This document shows positions 9,811 to 20,300 of a stretch of 64,000 nucleotides of DNA, in pieces. The stretch is from an uncultured Gellertiella sp. Its GTDB lineage: Bacteria > Pseudomonadota > Alphaproteobacteria > Rhizobiales > Rhizobiaceae. The stretch's first letter is position 1; each line of letters opens with the position of its first letter. The notes under the pieces are model-generated. The model was not told where the DNA came from. It saw only the letters and a list, made by a program, of their open reading frames with translations, and did no database searches. The translations under genes were made by a program, and so were the position numbers. The stretch spans positions 146,843-210,842 of the forward strand of contig NZ_OY735138.1 of the NCBI RefSeq assembly GCF_963457605.1, given 5' to 3'.

Positions 9811-11553
9811 ATGGCAGGCAGGATGCCGGCATCGGCGGGCGCAAGGGAATTGCGGGATGTGCGCAAGCGGGTACTGGGGCTGTTCTGGCCTGCGGCGGTG
9901 TTCAGTACCTTTGTCAATCTGCTGGGTCTGACGGGATCGCTTTACATGCTGCAGGTCTATGACCGGGTGATCCCCGGGCATTCGGTGCCGACGCTGGTGG
10001 CGCTGTCGCTGCTGGCGCTGGCGATGTTTGTGGCGATGGGGGTGCTGGATCATTACCGGGCGCGGCTTTTGGCGCGGGCGGGCGTGCGGTTTCAGGCCTG
10101 CCTTGATCCCCGCATCTTCCTGCTGACGGTGACGCGGCCGGCGCGCATCGGCGAAGGCGGCAATGCCGGCCTTGCGCTGCAGGATCTCGAGGCGATCCAG
10201 AAGCTTTTGTCGGGACCTGCCCCCGTCGCCTTCATGGATGCGCCCTGGCTGCCGGTCTATGTGCTGCTGCTGTTCTATATCCACTGGTCGCTCGGCGTGG
10301 TCGCACTTGTGTCGGCGGTGGCGCTGACCGGTCTTGCGGTGTGGAACGAATATGCAACCCGCCGGGCGCAGGAGGAGAACCGCACGGCGGCAGGCCAGTC
10401 GCAGTTGCTGGAACAGGCGCTGCGCCAGGATGTGGATGCATTGCGCGCGCTCGGCATGCGCGACAATGCCCGCCGCCGCTGGCAGATCCTGCGCGACCGG
10501 TTGCTGGAAACCCAGATCCGTCTCAGCGACCTTGCAGGCGCCTTCTCGGTGACATCGAGAACCTTTCGCAATTTCGTCCAGTCGGCCATGCTGGGGCTCG
10601 GGGCCTTTCTGGTGATCCACAACGAGATGTCGGGCGGCTCGATCATCGCCTGCTCGATCCTGCTCGGCCGGGCGCTGTCGCCGGTCGAAATGGTGATCGG
10701 CAACTGGGGCGGACTGACCCGGGCGCGGGCGGGCTGGAAGAACCTCAGCGCCCTGCTCGATGCCAATCCGCGCGAGCCCGAACGCACCGCGCTGCCCGCT
10801 CCCACCGGCCAGGTGGCGCTGCAGGGGGTGGTGGCGATCCCGCCGATGGGCCGGGTGCCGTCGCTGCGCGGCCTGACCTTCAGCCTGCAGCCCGGCCAGG
10901 CGCTCGGCGTCATCGGGCCGAGCGCCTCCGGCAAGACGACGCTTGCCAAGCTGCTCTGCGGCGCCTGGCCGGTGACCTCAGGGGCGCTGCGGCTCGACGG
11001 GGCAACGCTCGACCAGTGGCATCCCGATGCGCTGGGTCCGCATCTGGGCTATCTCCCCCAGGAAATCGCGCTGTTCTCGGGCACCATCGCCGACAATATC
11101 GCCCGGCTGCCGAGCACCCGGCCCGACAGCGGCGCCATCGTCCAGGCGGCAATGCGGGCCGGGGCGCATGAGATGATCCTCGGCCTGCCGCTCGGCTACG
11201 AGACGCCTGTCGGAACGGGGGGCCTGCATCTGTCGGGCGGCCAGCGCCAGCGCGTCGCGCTTGCCCGCGCCCTTTACGGCGATCCTGCCCTGGTGGTGCT
11301 CGACGAGCCCAATGCCCATCTCGATGCGGATGGCGAAATGGCGCTGTTCAATGCGATCCTCGATCTGAAGAAGCGCAGCCGCACCGTCGTCGTCATGGCG
11401 CACCGGCCGAGCGCCATCAATGCCTGCGATCTGCTGCTGGTGCTGGAAAACGGCGTGCAGCGCCAGTTCGGCCCGCGCGACGAGGTGCTGAAGGACGTGA
11501 TGCGCCCGGTGCCGCCCTCGCTGGGCACCGGGCTGATCGGAGGTGTGGCATGA
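9811..11553 (+). CDS. Type I secretion ABC exporter (PrtD/AprD type)
   Basis: This is the inner-membrane ATPase/permease of a type I secretion system. About residues 20-300 form the membrane domain. The nucleotide-binding domain has Walker A GPSASGKTT, signature LSGGQRQRVALARAL, Walker B VVLDEPNAHLD and the H-loop His in MAHRP. There is no N-terminal C39-like domain, which places it with PrtD exporters of RTX proteases and adhesins. The frame is open from 9685, but GGAG at 9805-9808 favours the ATG at 9811 (580 aa). The next gene overlaps by ATGA. The likely cargo is the RTX protein at 14330-21646. No TolC-type outer channel is in the window. Confidence 0.93.
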   Translation: MAGRMPASAGARELRDVRKRVLGLFWPAAVFSTFVNLLGLTGSLYMLQVYDRVIPGHSVPTLVALSLLALAMFVAMGVLDHYRARLLARAGVRFQACLDPRIFLLTVTRPARIGEGGNAGLALQDLEAIQKLLSGPAPVAFMDAPWLPVYVLLLFYIHWSLGVVALVSAVALTGLAVWNEYATRRAQEENRTAAGQSQLLEQALRQDVDALRALGMRDNARRRWQILRDRLLETQIRLSDLAGAFSVTSRTFRNFVQSAMLGLGAFLVIHNEMSGGSIIACSILLGRALSPVEMVIGNWGGLTRARAGWKNLSALLDANPREPERTALPAPTGQVALQGVVAIPPMGRVPSLRGLTFSLQPGQALGVIGPSASGKTTLAKLLCGAWPVTSGALRLDGATLDQWHPDALGPHLGYLPQEIALFSGTIADNIARLPSTRPDSGAIVQAAMRAGAHEMILGLPLGYETPVGTGGLHLSGGQRQRVALARALYGDPALVVLDEPNAHLDADGEMALFNAILDLKKRSRTVVVMAHRPSAINACDLLLVLENGVQRQFGPRDEVLKDVMRPVPPSLGTGLIGGVA

Positions 11554-12899
11554 GCCTGTCGGACACGATGGACGGCGATTTTGACCCGAAGGCCCGCGAG
11601 GGCGAGATCCTGACGCCGGAAGAGATCTGGCCGGTCCGGCGGATCAACATCATCGGCGGCACGGTGGCAGGCAGCCTGTTCCTGTTTCTCGGCGTCTGGG
11701 GCTATGTTGCGCCGCTGTCTTCGGCGGTGATTGCCGGGGGCGAGGTGCAGGCGGCGCAGAACCGGCAGGTGATCCAGCATCTCGAGGGCGGCACGGTGCG
11801 CGAGATCCGGGTTGAGAACGGCGCGACGGTGAGGGCCGGCGATCCCCTGATCCTGCTCGACGATCTCCAGCAGCAGAGCGAGGCGAAGGCCGCCCGCGAG
11901 GCGCTGTTTGAGGCGGATGCGACGCTCATCCGGCTCGATGCCGAAGCGACCCGTGGCGAACTCCTGTTCCCGAAGGACATTCTCGGGCGGGCCGCCGCCG
12001 ACCCGAAAAGTGCCGACGTGCTGGAAAACCAGCGGCAGCTGTTCGAGGCCCGCCGCGACACCCGGCAAAAGGTTGCCGTCGAGCTTCAGACCCGCATTCT
12101 CGGCAGCGCCAGATCGGCCGACATTGCCCGCGACCAGGTTCTGGCCAAGCAGCGGCAGATGGCGGTGACCGACAAGCAGCTCAGCTTCAAGACCGGTGTC
12201 TTCGAGCGCGGCCTGACCACCCAGGATTCGATCTATGCGATCAATGTCCAGCAATTGCAGACCGAGACGGAGATCAGCGCCCTCAAGGGCCAGGTGAACC
12301 AGAATGTCGAGACCGGCAAACAGGCGATGGCCGAACGGGACCGCCGCAATGCGGAGTTTCTGGAAGCGGTGCGCACCGAGATCCGCGACACCAGGGCGCG
12401 CCGCCGCGATACGCTGATCCAGCTGGCGCGGCTCGAAACCCAGATCGATCACGCCATCATCCGCGCACCCGCCACCGGCACGGTATCGGGCCTGACGGTG
12501 CACACCGTCGGCGGCGTCATCGGGGCCGGCCAGCAGCTCGGCCTGGTCGTGCCCGGCGAACAGGATCTGGTGGTCGAAACCACGATCCGGCTCAGCGATG
12601 TCGACCAGGTCCATGCCGGACAGACGGCCTTTGTCCGCTTCTCGTCCTTCAACCAGCGCACCACGCCCGAGATCGAGGGGACGGTGAAGACGGTGTCTGC
12701 CGACCGGATTTCCAATCCCGATGGCAGCGGCAGCTATCTTGCCGAAATCACCCTGCCGCACGATGCCGCCATCGACAGCCTGCCGCTGATGCCGGGCATG
12801 CCTGCCGAAGTGTTCATCCGCACCGGCGAGCGCAGTTTCTGGAGCTATCTCCTGAAACCGCTCAGCGACAATTTCCACCGCGCCCTGACGGAAGAATAG
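11550..12899 (+). CDS. HlyD-family type I secretion periplasmic adaptor
   Basis: This 449-aa membrane fusion protein links the ABC exporter to an outer-membrane channel. It has one N-terminal membrane segment (about residues 30-55), a lipoyl half-motif GGEVQAAQNRQVIQHLEGG, a long coiled-coil region (about 105-295), the second lipoyl half (IRAPATGTVSGLTVHTVGGV) and a beta-barrel domain. Its ATG overlaps the exporter stop (11550-11553), so the two are translationally coupled. Length and order are typical. Confidence 0.95.
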   Translation: MSLSDTMDGDFDPKAREGEILTPEEIWPVRRINIIGGTVAGSLFLFLGVWGYVAPLSSAVIAGGEVQAAQNRQVIQHLEGGTVREIRVENGATVRAGDPLILLDDLQQQSEAKAAREALFEADATLIRLDAEATRGELLFPKDILGRAAADPKSADVLENQRQLFEARRDTRQKVAVELQTRILGSARSADIARDQVLAKQRQMAVTDKQLSFKTGVFERGLTTQDSIYAINVQQLQTETEISALKGQVNQNVETGKQAMAERDRRNAEFLEAVRTEIRDTRARRRDTLIQLARLETQIDHAIIRAPATGTVSGLTVHTVGGVIGAGQQLGLVVPGEQDLVVETTIRLSDVDQVHAGQTAFVRFSSFNQRTTPEIEGTVKTVSADRISNPDGSGSYLAEITLPHDAAIDSLPLMPGMPAEVFIRTGERSFWSYLLKPLSDNFHRALTEE

Positions 12900-12956
12900 G
12901 GCCTCGCGCCCACCCAGACACACTGACAGATACAGACACAGGAGGAGAACCGCACC

Positions 12957-13643
12957 ATGACCAGTGACATCAACCCCGCCCAGGCGCTGAACACAATGGC
13001 CGACCAGGCCCATCTCAACCGGCTCGTCATGCAGCGGCTGGGGGCACGGATGATGGATCCGGCTTTCCAGGAACAGATGCGCCTCGGCGACAGCACGGTT
13101 GTCATCGCCGAAATCAAGGCGATGTTCGAGGATCAGGCCTTCGTCACCGAGGCTTTTCCCGGTGCCAGCCCGGAGGAACTCGCCGCCATCCGCGAGCAGA
13201 TGACCAATGACGGCCAGTTGAACACCGCACTCCACAACAGCGCCAAACAGGCCCGCACCCAGCAGATCGACAAGCAGCTGCTCGATGTGGTGAAACTGGC
13301 GATGCGGGCCTCACGCTACCGCACCCTGTTCATCTCCGACCTCACCTGGCGCATCCTGCCGCCGCTGATGCTCGGCCAGTGCCAGTTCATGGTCGACAAG
13401 GACGGCACCATGGTCGCCTTCGTCAGCTGGGCAAAACTCAACGCCCAGGTCGCCAAACGCATGGAAACCCCGATGAACTTCCGCATGCAGGAACACGAAT
13501 GGACCTGCGGCGACCTGCTGCGCATCATCGACGTCATCTCCCCCTTCGGCCAGGAGGAAAAACTCGCAAGGGAGGTCGCCGACAGGCTGACGGGGAAAGG
13601 CACCACTCCGCAAACCGATATCAGGGCGGAAACGCTGAACTAG
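12957..13643 (+). CDS. HlyC-like toxin-activating lysine acyltransferase
   Basis: Enzymes of this family attach fatty acids to lysines of RTX toxins in the cytosol before export. The match covers residues about 115-200: LPPLMLGQCQFM, AFVSWAKLN and EWTCGDLLRIIDVISPFG parallel the HlyC features LPAI, YCSWANL and DWTSGDRKWFIDWIAPFG. The conserved Asp is present (Asp186). The catalytic His, found as SPxHRHLF in rhizobial relatives and His23 in HlyC, aligns without gaps to Tyr121 (ASRYRTLF). About 110 residues precede the domain, more than in HlyC. AGGAGG lies upstream of the ATG. The TAG stop (13641-13643) is also the first three bases of element R3. Fold assignment is by recall. Confidence 0.75.
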   Translation: MTSDINPAQALNTMADQAHLNRLVMQRLGARMMDPAFQEQMRLGDSTVVIAEIKAMFEDQAFVTEAFPGASPEELAAIREQMTNDGQLNTALHNSAKQARTQQIDKQLLDVVKLAMRASRYRTLFISDLTWRILPPLMLGQCQFMVDKDGTMVAFVSWAKLNAQVAKRMETPMNFRMQEHEWTCGDLLRIIDVISPFGQEEKLAREVADRLTGKGTTPQTDIRAETLN

Positions 13644-13741
13644 AGTCTGTCAGGGAAAGGTGGAATCCGGTTTTCCCGAAAAGACAAACGAAAGCAAAGA
13701 AAATGAGAGTCTGTCTGGTTCATATTGAACCTGACAGACTC
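13641..13741. repeat. RIME-like element R3
   Basis: It starts TAGAGTCTGTCAGGGAAA at the stop codon of the acyltransferase, has the body GAATCCGGTTTTCCCG and AAAGACAAACGAAA, and ends in a hairpin with 15-bp arms (13707-13721 and 13727-13741, one mismatch) around ATATT. It may terminate the exporter-adaptor-acyltransferase transcript. Confidence 0.8.
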
Positions 13742-14329
13742 CCGGCGTGCGCATCGGACAATGGACGGGCTTTGGCCCGGATGAAACCGGAGTATGCCGC
13801 AGCCTCACCAGGCTCCGGACAGAAGGACCGGGGCTCGCCCCGGACCTCTCAAGATTCCGCATTGGATGCACACACGTTTTAGCGCCTCACAATCCCAGAT
13901 TAACTATAGTAATAAATAGTTATTTATCACTTAATCCGCATTACAATATTTGGGACTTGATGGATATCTGCGAATTATGACGCTAGAATATTTGGAATGT
14001 TAGAAGAAAATATTGACTCTACATCTAACATGCCACTTTATTATCTAACGATATAGCCAAATTCGGGATAGAATATCCAGGATAGAAATATAGAAAGCAC
14101 TGTAGTCTTTGGTTGAAATGCAATAGCGTTGAATAACGTACAAAGCGCATTTCTCTAAAATATACAAAGATTAACTATTGATAATATGCTTCCGTGTTTT
14201 GGTATATTTAAATATATATTTTACGAATAGGAAGAATAAAATGCCTCAAGTATGATTTTTACTTCAGGCATTCGCAATGTGAAGTGCCCTGTATGCAATG
14301 AAAATGCAATGACACCTTAGGAGGGGAAG
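13742..14329. promoter_or_regulatory. AT-rich leader region upstream of the RTX gene
   Basis: The first part (to about 13870) is GC-rich and contains a short CCGGGGC/GCCCCGG hairpin (13828-13843). From about 13880 to 14300 the sequence becomes strongly AT-rich, unlike anything else in the window, with many runs such as AAATATATATTTTACG. No ORF with family likeness was found. At 14241-14271 ATGCCTCAAGT and ACTTCAGGCAT form an 11-bp stem with one mismatch. AGGAGG just before the ATG at 14330 is a strong ribosome site. The region most likely holds the promoter and silencer or activator sites of the RTX gene. Confidence 0.6.
14241..14271. promoter_or_regulatory. Inverted repeat in RTX gene leader
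   Basis: ATGCCTCAAGT (14241-14251) and ACTTCAGGCAT (14261-14271) pair over 11 bp with one mismatch around a T-rich loop. There is no following T-run, so it is more likely a leader hairpin or protein-binding site than a terminator. It lies about 60 bp before the RTX start codon. Confidence 0.45.
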
Positions 14330-17300
14330 ATGGCAACAATTACGGAAATCCTGACAGCATCCAACAATATCAAAGAGCAACTTGCTCAGCTGCACAATTC
14401 GGGGGCGACGACGGCAGCTATAGAAGTGTCTTTGCTGGCGATGTTGAGGGCATTGCCGCCGGGAATGGATTCGGATCTGGTCCTGAACGAGTTGCTGTTT
14501 GCAAGCCCCTATGCCGAGCTGCCTGAGAGCGCGACTGAAACGGCAACCGAGGTCAGCTATCTGGATGAAGCTTCACTGAGCACATCGGAAACGGCACTCT
14601 ATTACCTGAATGGTGTGAATAATTTTGGCAATCATGGCCCCATCGGCATCTGGAGCGGCTATCGGTTCGCTCTTTCGGAATTCACCCATGCGGATGCCTC
14701 GAAGGCTTACAAAGCCTATCTCATCAGCGCCCTGTCCTCCCTGGTGCCCCAGCTGGCCGATGTTGGTGTGAATTTGGCTGGTGCGGTCAATTCCTATCTG
14801 GTGGCTGTCAATGACCCGTCCAGCAGCAGCAATCTGGTGACGGAATCCAAGCTTTCCATTGCATATCAGAGCGTCTGGCTCTCCTCCACAGTTCTGACCG
14901 GCGTTCAGGAAGCCACGATTATCGGCCTTGAGGCTTTCGGTTTCGAAGAGGCCGGCCTCGCCCTGTATGGCTATGGTCTTTTCAAGACATTTGGCACCGC
15001 CCGCTTTAGCGCAGAGCATTGGGGTGCGGCGGCAGGGGGCCTTGCCAAGGGCGTCGGCGGGGCGCTTGCCGCTGCAAATATCGCAATTACCCTGGCCTTC
15101 CTGGGCCTCTACACGGCGCAATTTGCCTATACGGTCGAAGACTGGAAGGCCAAGGAAGCCGGCGGCGTGGCGGTTTCCGATACGACGAAGGCGATTGCGG
15201 GTACGGATCTGGCACTGGTCGCCATCTCGTCGGGCCTGTCGATTGCTGCCGGTATCGCCACGCTCGTTTTCCCGCCTGCCGGTGCCATCATTGGCATTGC
15301 GGCGGCGGTGGTCCTTCTCGTACAGGAAGTCTTCGACCTCATTGTCGCTGTGGTTCAGTCCGTGAACACAACGCATCTGCCCGCCTCGGTATTGGGCTCC
15401 GCTACCGATGATACGATTACCAACCAGCACTCGCTCCAGACATGGAACGGTCTGGGCGGCAATGACCATTTCATTTTCGACTCCAATTTCAGCAATGCAA
15501 CGGCTCTCACCCTGAACGGCGGCGAGGGTACCGACACGATCGACCTCAGTGGGTTCAATACCTACAAGGCCGTCACATCCGGACGGGGCGCTGCCGGAAC
15601 GATCTACCCCACAGCCACCACGATCGATCTTGCCGGGCATTCGGTCACCATAACTGAAAACGGGAGTATCAAGAAGCTTGCACAGGCTTCCGGGTTCGAA
15701 AATGCCATTGGCAGCAAATATAATGATGTGATCTACGGAACTGCGGGTGCCAATGTATTGCTGGGCGGTGCCGGCAATGACAAGATTTATGGCGGGGACG
15801 GCAATGATATCCTGTCGGGTGGCGATGGCACGGACACGCTGGACGGCGGGACAGGTATTGATACCGTCAGCTACCAGGCCGACAGCAACGACAAGGCGGG
15901 TGGTCTGGGTTCGGCAGGGTTCGACATTCACCTGGACTGGGGGACGGTGCAGAGCCGGTATTCCGGCAACGTTGTCGATACGCTGGTATCGATTGAAAAT
16001 GTCGTAGGCTCGAATGCCAATGACGCGCTCACCGGCGACGGCGGCGCCAATGTTCTGGTGGGCGAGGGTGGCAATGACTGGATTGACGGCGGTGGCGGTG
16101 ATGACACCCTGTCGGGTGGATTGGGCGATGACAAGATCTATGGTGGAGCCGGCATCAATACGGTCGATTTCTCGCTTGATACAAACGACAATGCCCACGG
16201 CCGAATCATATCGCTTGGCGATGGTAACGGTGCCGGAAGTGCTTCCATTCTCCTGACGGAAAATCTGTCCGGGGCCATCGGCGGAGAGGTCGATTTTCTG
16301 TATAATATCCAGAACGTGGTCGGCAGCGCGCATGCGGACTATATTCAGGGGAATTCCGACGACAACAAGATTTTTGCAGGCGGCGGAGATGACTATATTG
16401 AGAGCCGCGCAGGCAATGATACTCTTCTGGGTAGTGGGGGTCACGATACCCTCAAAGCCGGCGCGAACAACGATGTCCTGTCGGGGGGCGGTGAGGCCGA
16501 TACGCTGGACGGCGGCGATGGGGTGGATACCGTCAACTACCAGCTGGATGCGGAAGACGCCAACAATGGCTGGTATATCGACGTGGCGGCAGGCAAGAGC
16601 TACTGGCTTGCTGGAAACGATGTCAATGGTACCAAGGTTTTTGAAGACACACTGATCAGCATCGAAAATGTGGTCGCGACCGATTACAACGATTTCATCA
16701 ACGGTTCGGATGTCGCCAATGTTCTGGTCGCAGGCGGGGGTGATGATACGGTCTATGGCAATGGTGGCGACGATGGCTTGCTGGGTGGTGGGGGTAAGGA
16801 TACCCTCAGAGGCGGCGCGGGCAACGATGTCCTGTCGGGGGGCGGAGAGGCCGATACGCTGGACGGCGGCGAAGGGGTGGACGCCGTCAATTATCAGCTG
16901 GATACGGAAGACAGCAACAATGGCTGGTATATCGACCTGGCGGCAGGCAAGAGCTACTGGCTGGCCGGAAATGATGTCAATGGCACCAAGGTTTTTGAAG
17001 ACACACTGATCAGCATCGAAAATGTGGCCGCTACAGACTACAACGACTTTGTCAACGGTTCGGATGTCGCCAATGTTCTGGTCGCAGGCGCAGGCAATGA
17101 TACGGTCTATGGCAATGCCGGCAACGATGTTCTCCTTGGTGGACGTGGCTCGGACACGCTTTACGGCGGAAACAATAATGACATTCTGTCCGGCGGCGGC
17201 GAGACCGATACGCTGGACGGTGGTGCCGGCATCGATACCGCCAATTACAACATTGATGCGACCGACAATGCCAATAACTGGTATATCGATCTCTCTGCCG

Positions 17301-20300
17301 GAAAGGCCTATTGGCTGAGCAGCAGCGATCTATCCAGCCAGCACAACTATGACGACACGCTGCTCAATATCGAGAACATCGTTGGCTCGGACCACAATAA
17401 CTACATCATCGGCAATGCGGCCGACAACCTGCTGCTTGCCCGCGGCGGCAATGACAAGCTTTCCGGGGGGGATGGCAACGACACCCTGCTGGGCGGCGGC
17501 GGCCAGGATCAGCTCTTTGGCGACGCAAACGACGATCTCTTGTCCGGTGGTGCCGGGGCCGATGTGCTGAATGGCGGCACCGGCAGCGATACCGTCAATT
17601 ACAGCTTTGACACCGAAGACGCGAAGCATGGCTGGTATGTCGATCTCGCCGACGGCCACGCCTCCTGGCTTGCGGGCAGTGACATCAATGGTGCGAAAAC
17701 AGTCGAAGATACACTGACCAGCATCGAAAATGCCGTCGGCAATGCCAATAACGATTATCTTCTCGGCGACAGCGGCTCCAACTTGCTGATTGGCCTTGAG
17801 GGCAATGACCGGCTTGAGGGCCGGGCGGGCGATGACATCCTGCTGGGTGGGGCCGGCAATGATACCCTGGTGGGCGGCACGGGAAGTGACGTTCTTTCCG
17901 GCGGTCTCGGCAATGACACCCTGATTGGCGGCGATGTGAGTGGTGCCTTTGACACCGATGCCGATGGCGTCAACTACAGCCAGGACGATGCCGACCGGTC
18001 CCGTGGCTGGAAAATCGACCTCAGCGCAGGCACCGCTTCCTATCGCAATGCCAGCGGCGCTTATGTGCAGGAAGACACATTGATCGCGATCACCGCGGTC
18101 GTCGGCGGCGGCCAGAATGACGTGCTGACTGGCGATAGCAGCAATAACTATCTCTCCGGTGCTGAGGGCAATGACACCATTTATGGTGGTGGGGGCGACG
18201 ACACGCTGCTCGGCGGCGCTGGCACGAACTGGCTTTATGGCGGAGCCGGAAATGACACACTGATTGCTGGTGCCAGAGACAACGTTCTTGATGGCGGTGA
18301 CGGCACGGATATTGCCAGCTACAGCAACCTGATCGATGCGTCCTCCATCCAGTACTACAATTCGAATGGCGGATTTGCCGGCTATTTTGCATTCTTTGAC
18401 GGTGCGTCTGCCAGCGTCTCTGCCTATGGCGGGGGAAATCGCTACAGCACAGACTTCCTGTCCAATATCGAAGGCTTTATCGGCAGCACCTATAATGACA
18501 CCCTGAGGATCATCAATGGCCTCAACAACTTCCAGAGTTCTGGCGGTGGCGGCATCGATACGATCCGCTTCGACGCGCTCGCCGGACAAACTGCTGTGTA
18601 TATCGATTTGATCACCGGCGAGACCGATCTCGTTCAGGCGACGCAAACGATCAAGGAGACCAATCTCGGCTGGACGAATGTCTACGGCTCGTCTTACGGC
18701 GACTATATCCGCGGCACGAGTGCCGACAACAAGCTCTATGGTCTTGGTGGTGACGATGCCCTGGCCGGGGGGGGAGGTGCCGACACGCTGGATGGCGGCG
18801 ACGGTCGCGACTTTGCGATTTATGTCGGCTCGAGGGACGGCGTCATCATCGATCTTGCCGCCGGCACGGCGACCGGTGGCCAGGCGACCGGGGATGTCCT
18901 GATCTCTATCGAGGATCTGGATGGATCCAACAATAACGACCAGTTGCTTGGCAATGCTGTTGGCAACGAGCTTCGTGGCGAGGGTGGCAATGATATTCTC
19001 AGTGGCCGCGCAGGCGATGACACGATTGATGGCGGCACCGACAATGACACGCTCTCGGGCGGCCTTGGCAATGACACGATTGATGGCGGGGCGGGTGTCG
19101 ACACACTCGATCTGACATATGATGCGTCGGACAGGTCCCGAGGCTGGCATGTCTCGCTTGCGGCCGGCACGGCAAAAGTAAGGGGTGTCGTGGAGACGGC
19201 CGAAGACACGATCAGCAATATCGAGAACGTGACCGGCGCAGACGGCAATGACTTCTTGCAGGGTAATACCGGCAACAACGTACTGATGGGTGGTGCAGGC
19301 AATGACATATTGCAGGGAGAGGGTGGCAATGACACGCTTTCCGGTGGTGCTGGCAATGATACGATCCGGGGTTCATCGGCTGGTGTGAGCACGGTCGACT
19401 ACAGTCTCGACAAGGTCTGGGACAACACGCACGCGCATATCATTGATCTGAGCCTGCATACGACATCGACCCAGGTTGGCGGTCAGTTCGTTGTCGAAGA
19501 TCAACTGGGGATCGTCGAAAACGCCACCGGCGGGGGACTGAATGACACGATCAACGGGGACGGCCAGAACAATGTCCTTGATGGCAGTGCGGGCGATGAC
19601 ACGATCTCGGGTGGTGCGGGCAATGACACGCTGCTCGGGGGGCTTGGCACCGATACTCTCGACGGTGGCACCAACATCGACACGGCAGACTATTCCGGGG
19701 TTGCTTCCGGCGGCGTAGTCGTCAGCCTGGCGGCAGGCACCGGCCTGACCCTGGATGACGGCAAGACCGATGCGCTGATCAGCATCGAAAACGTCACCGG
19801 CTCGAATTTCAATGACACGCTGTCCGGTGACGGCAATGCCAACCTGCTCAAGGGTGGCGCGGGCGATGACACGTTCTTCACCGATCTGGGTGCCGACACG
19901 CTGGAGGGCGGCACCGGCATCGATACCGCCAATTACGGCAATTCGGCCTCCGGCATCACGGTCAACCTCGCCACCAATGTGAACGTGGGCGGGGATGCCC
20001 AGGGCGATACGCTGGTTTCCGTCGAAAACGTCACCGGCAGCCGGTTCAACGACGTCATCACCGGTGACGGCGGCAACAACATGCTTTATGGCATCAGTGG
20101 TGCGGATGCGCTCTCTGGCGGTGCGGGCAATGATATTCTGGTGATCGGGGCCGGCAGTGACACGGTTGACGGCGGCGCTGGCATCGACACGCTTGATGTT
20201 GTCGGCCTTCAGGCGATTGGTGGCACCGGTTTTGTGCTCACCGACGCGGCCAATGGCACGGTCAGCAACGACGGCTACTGGGATGTCGATCTGGCGGCAG

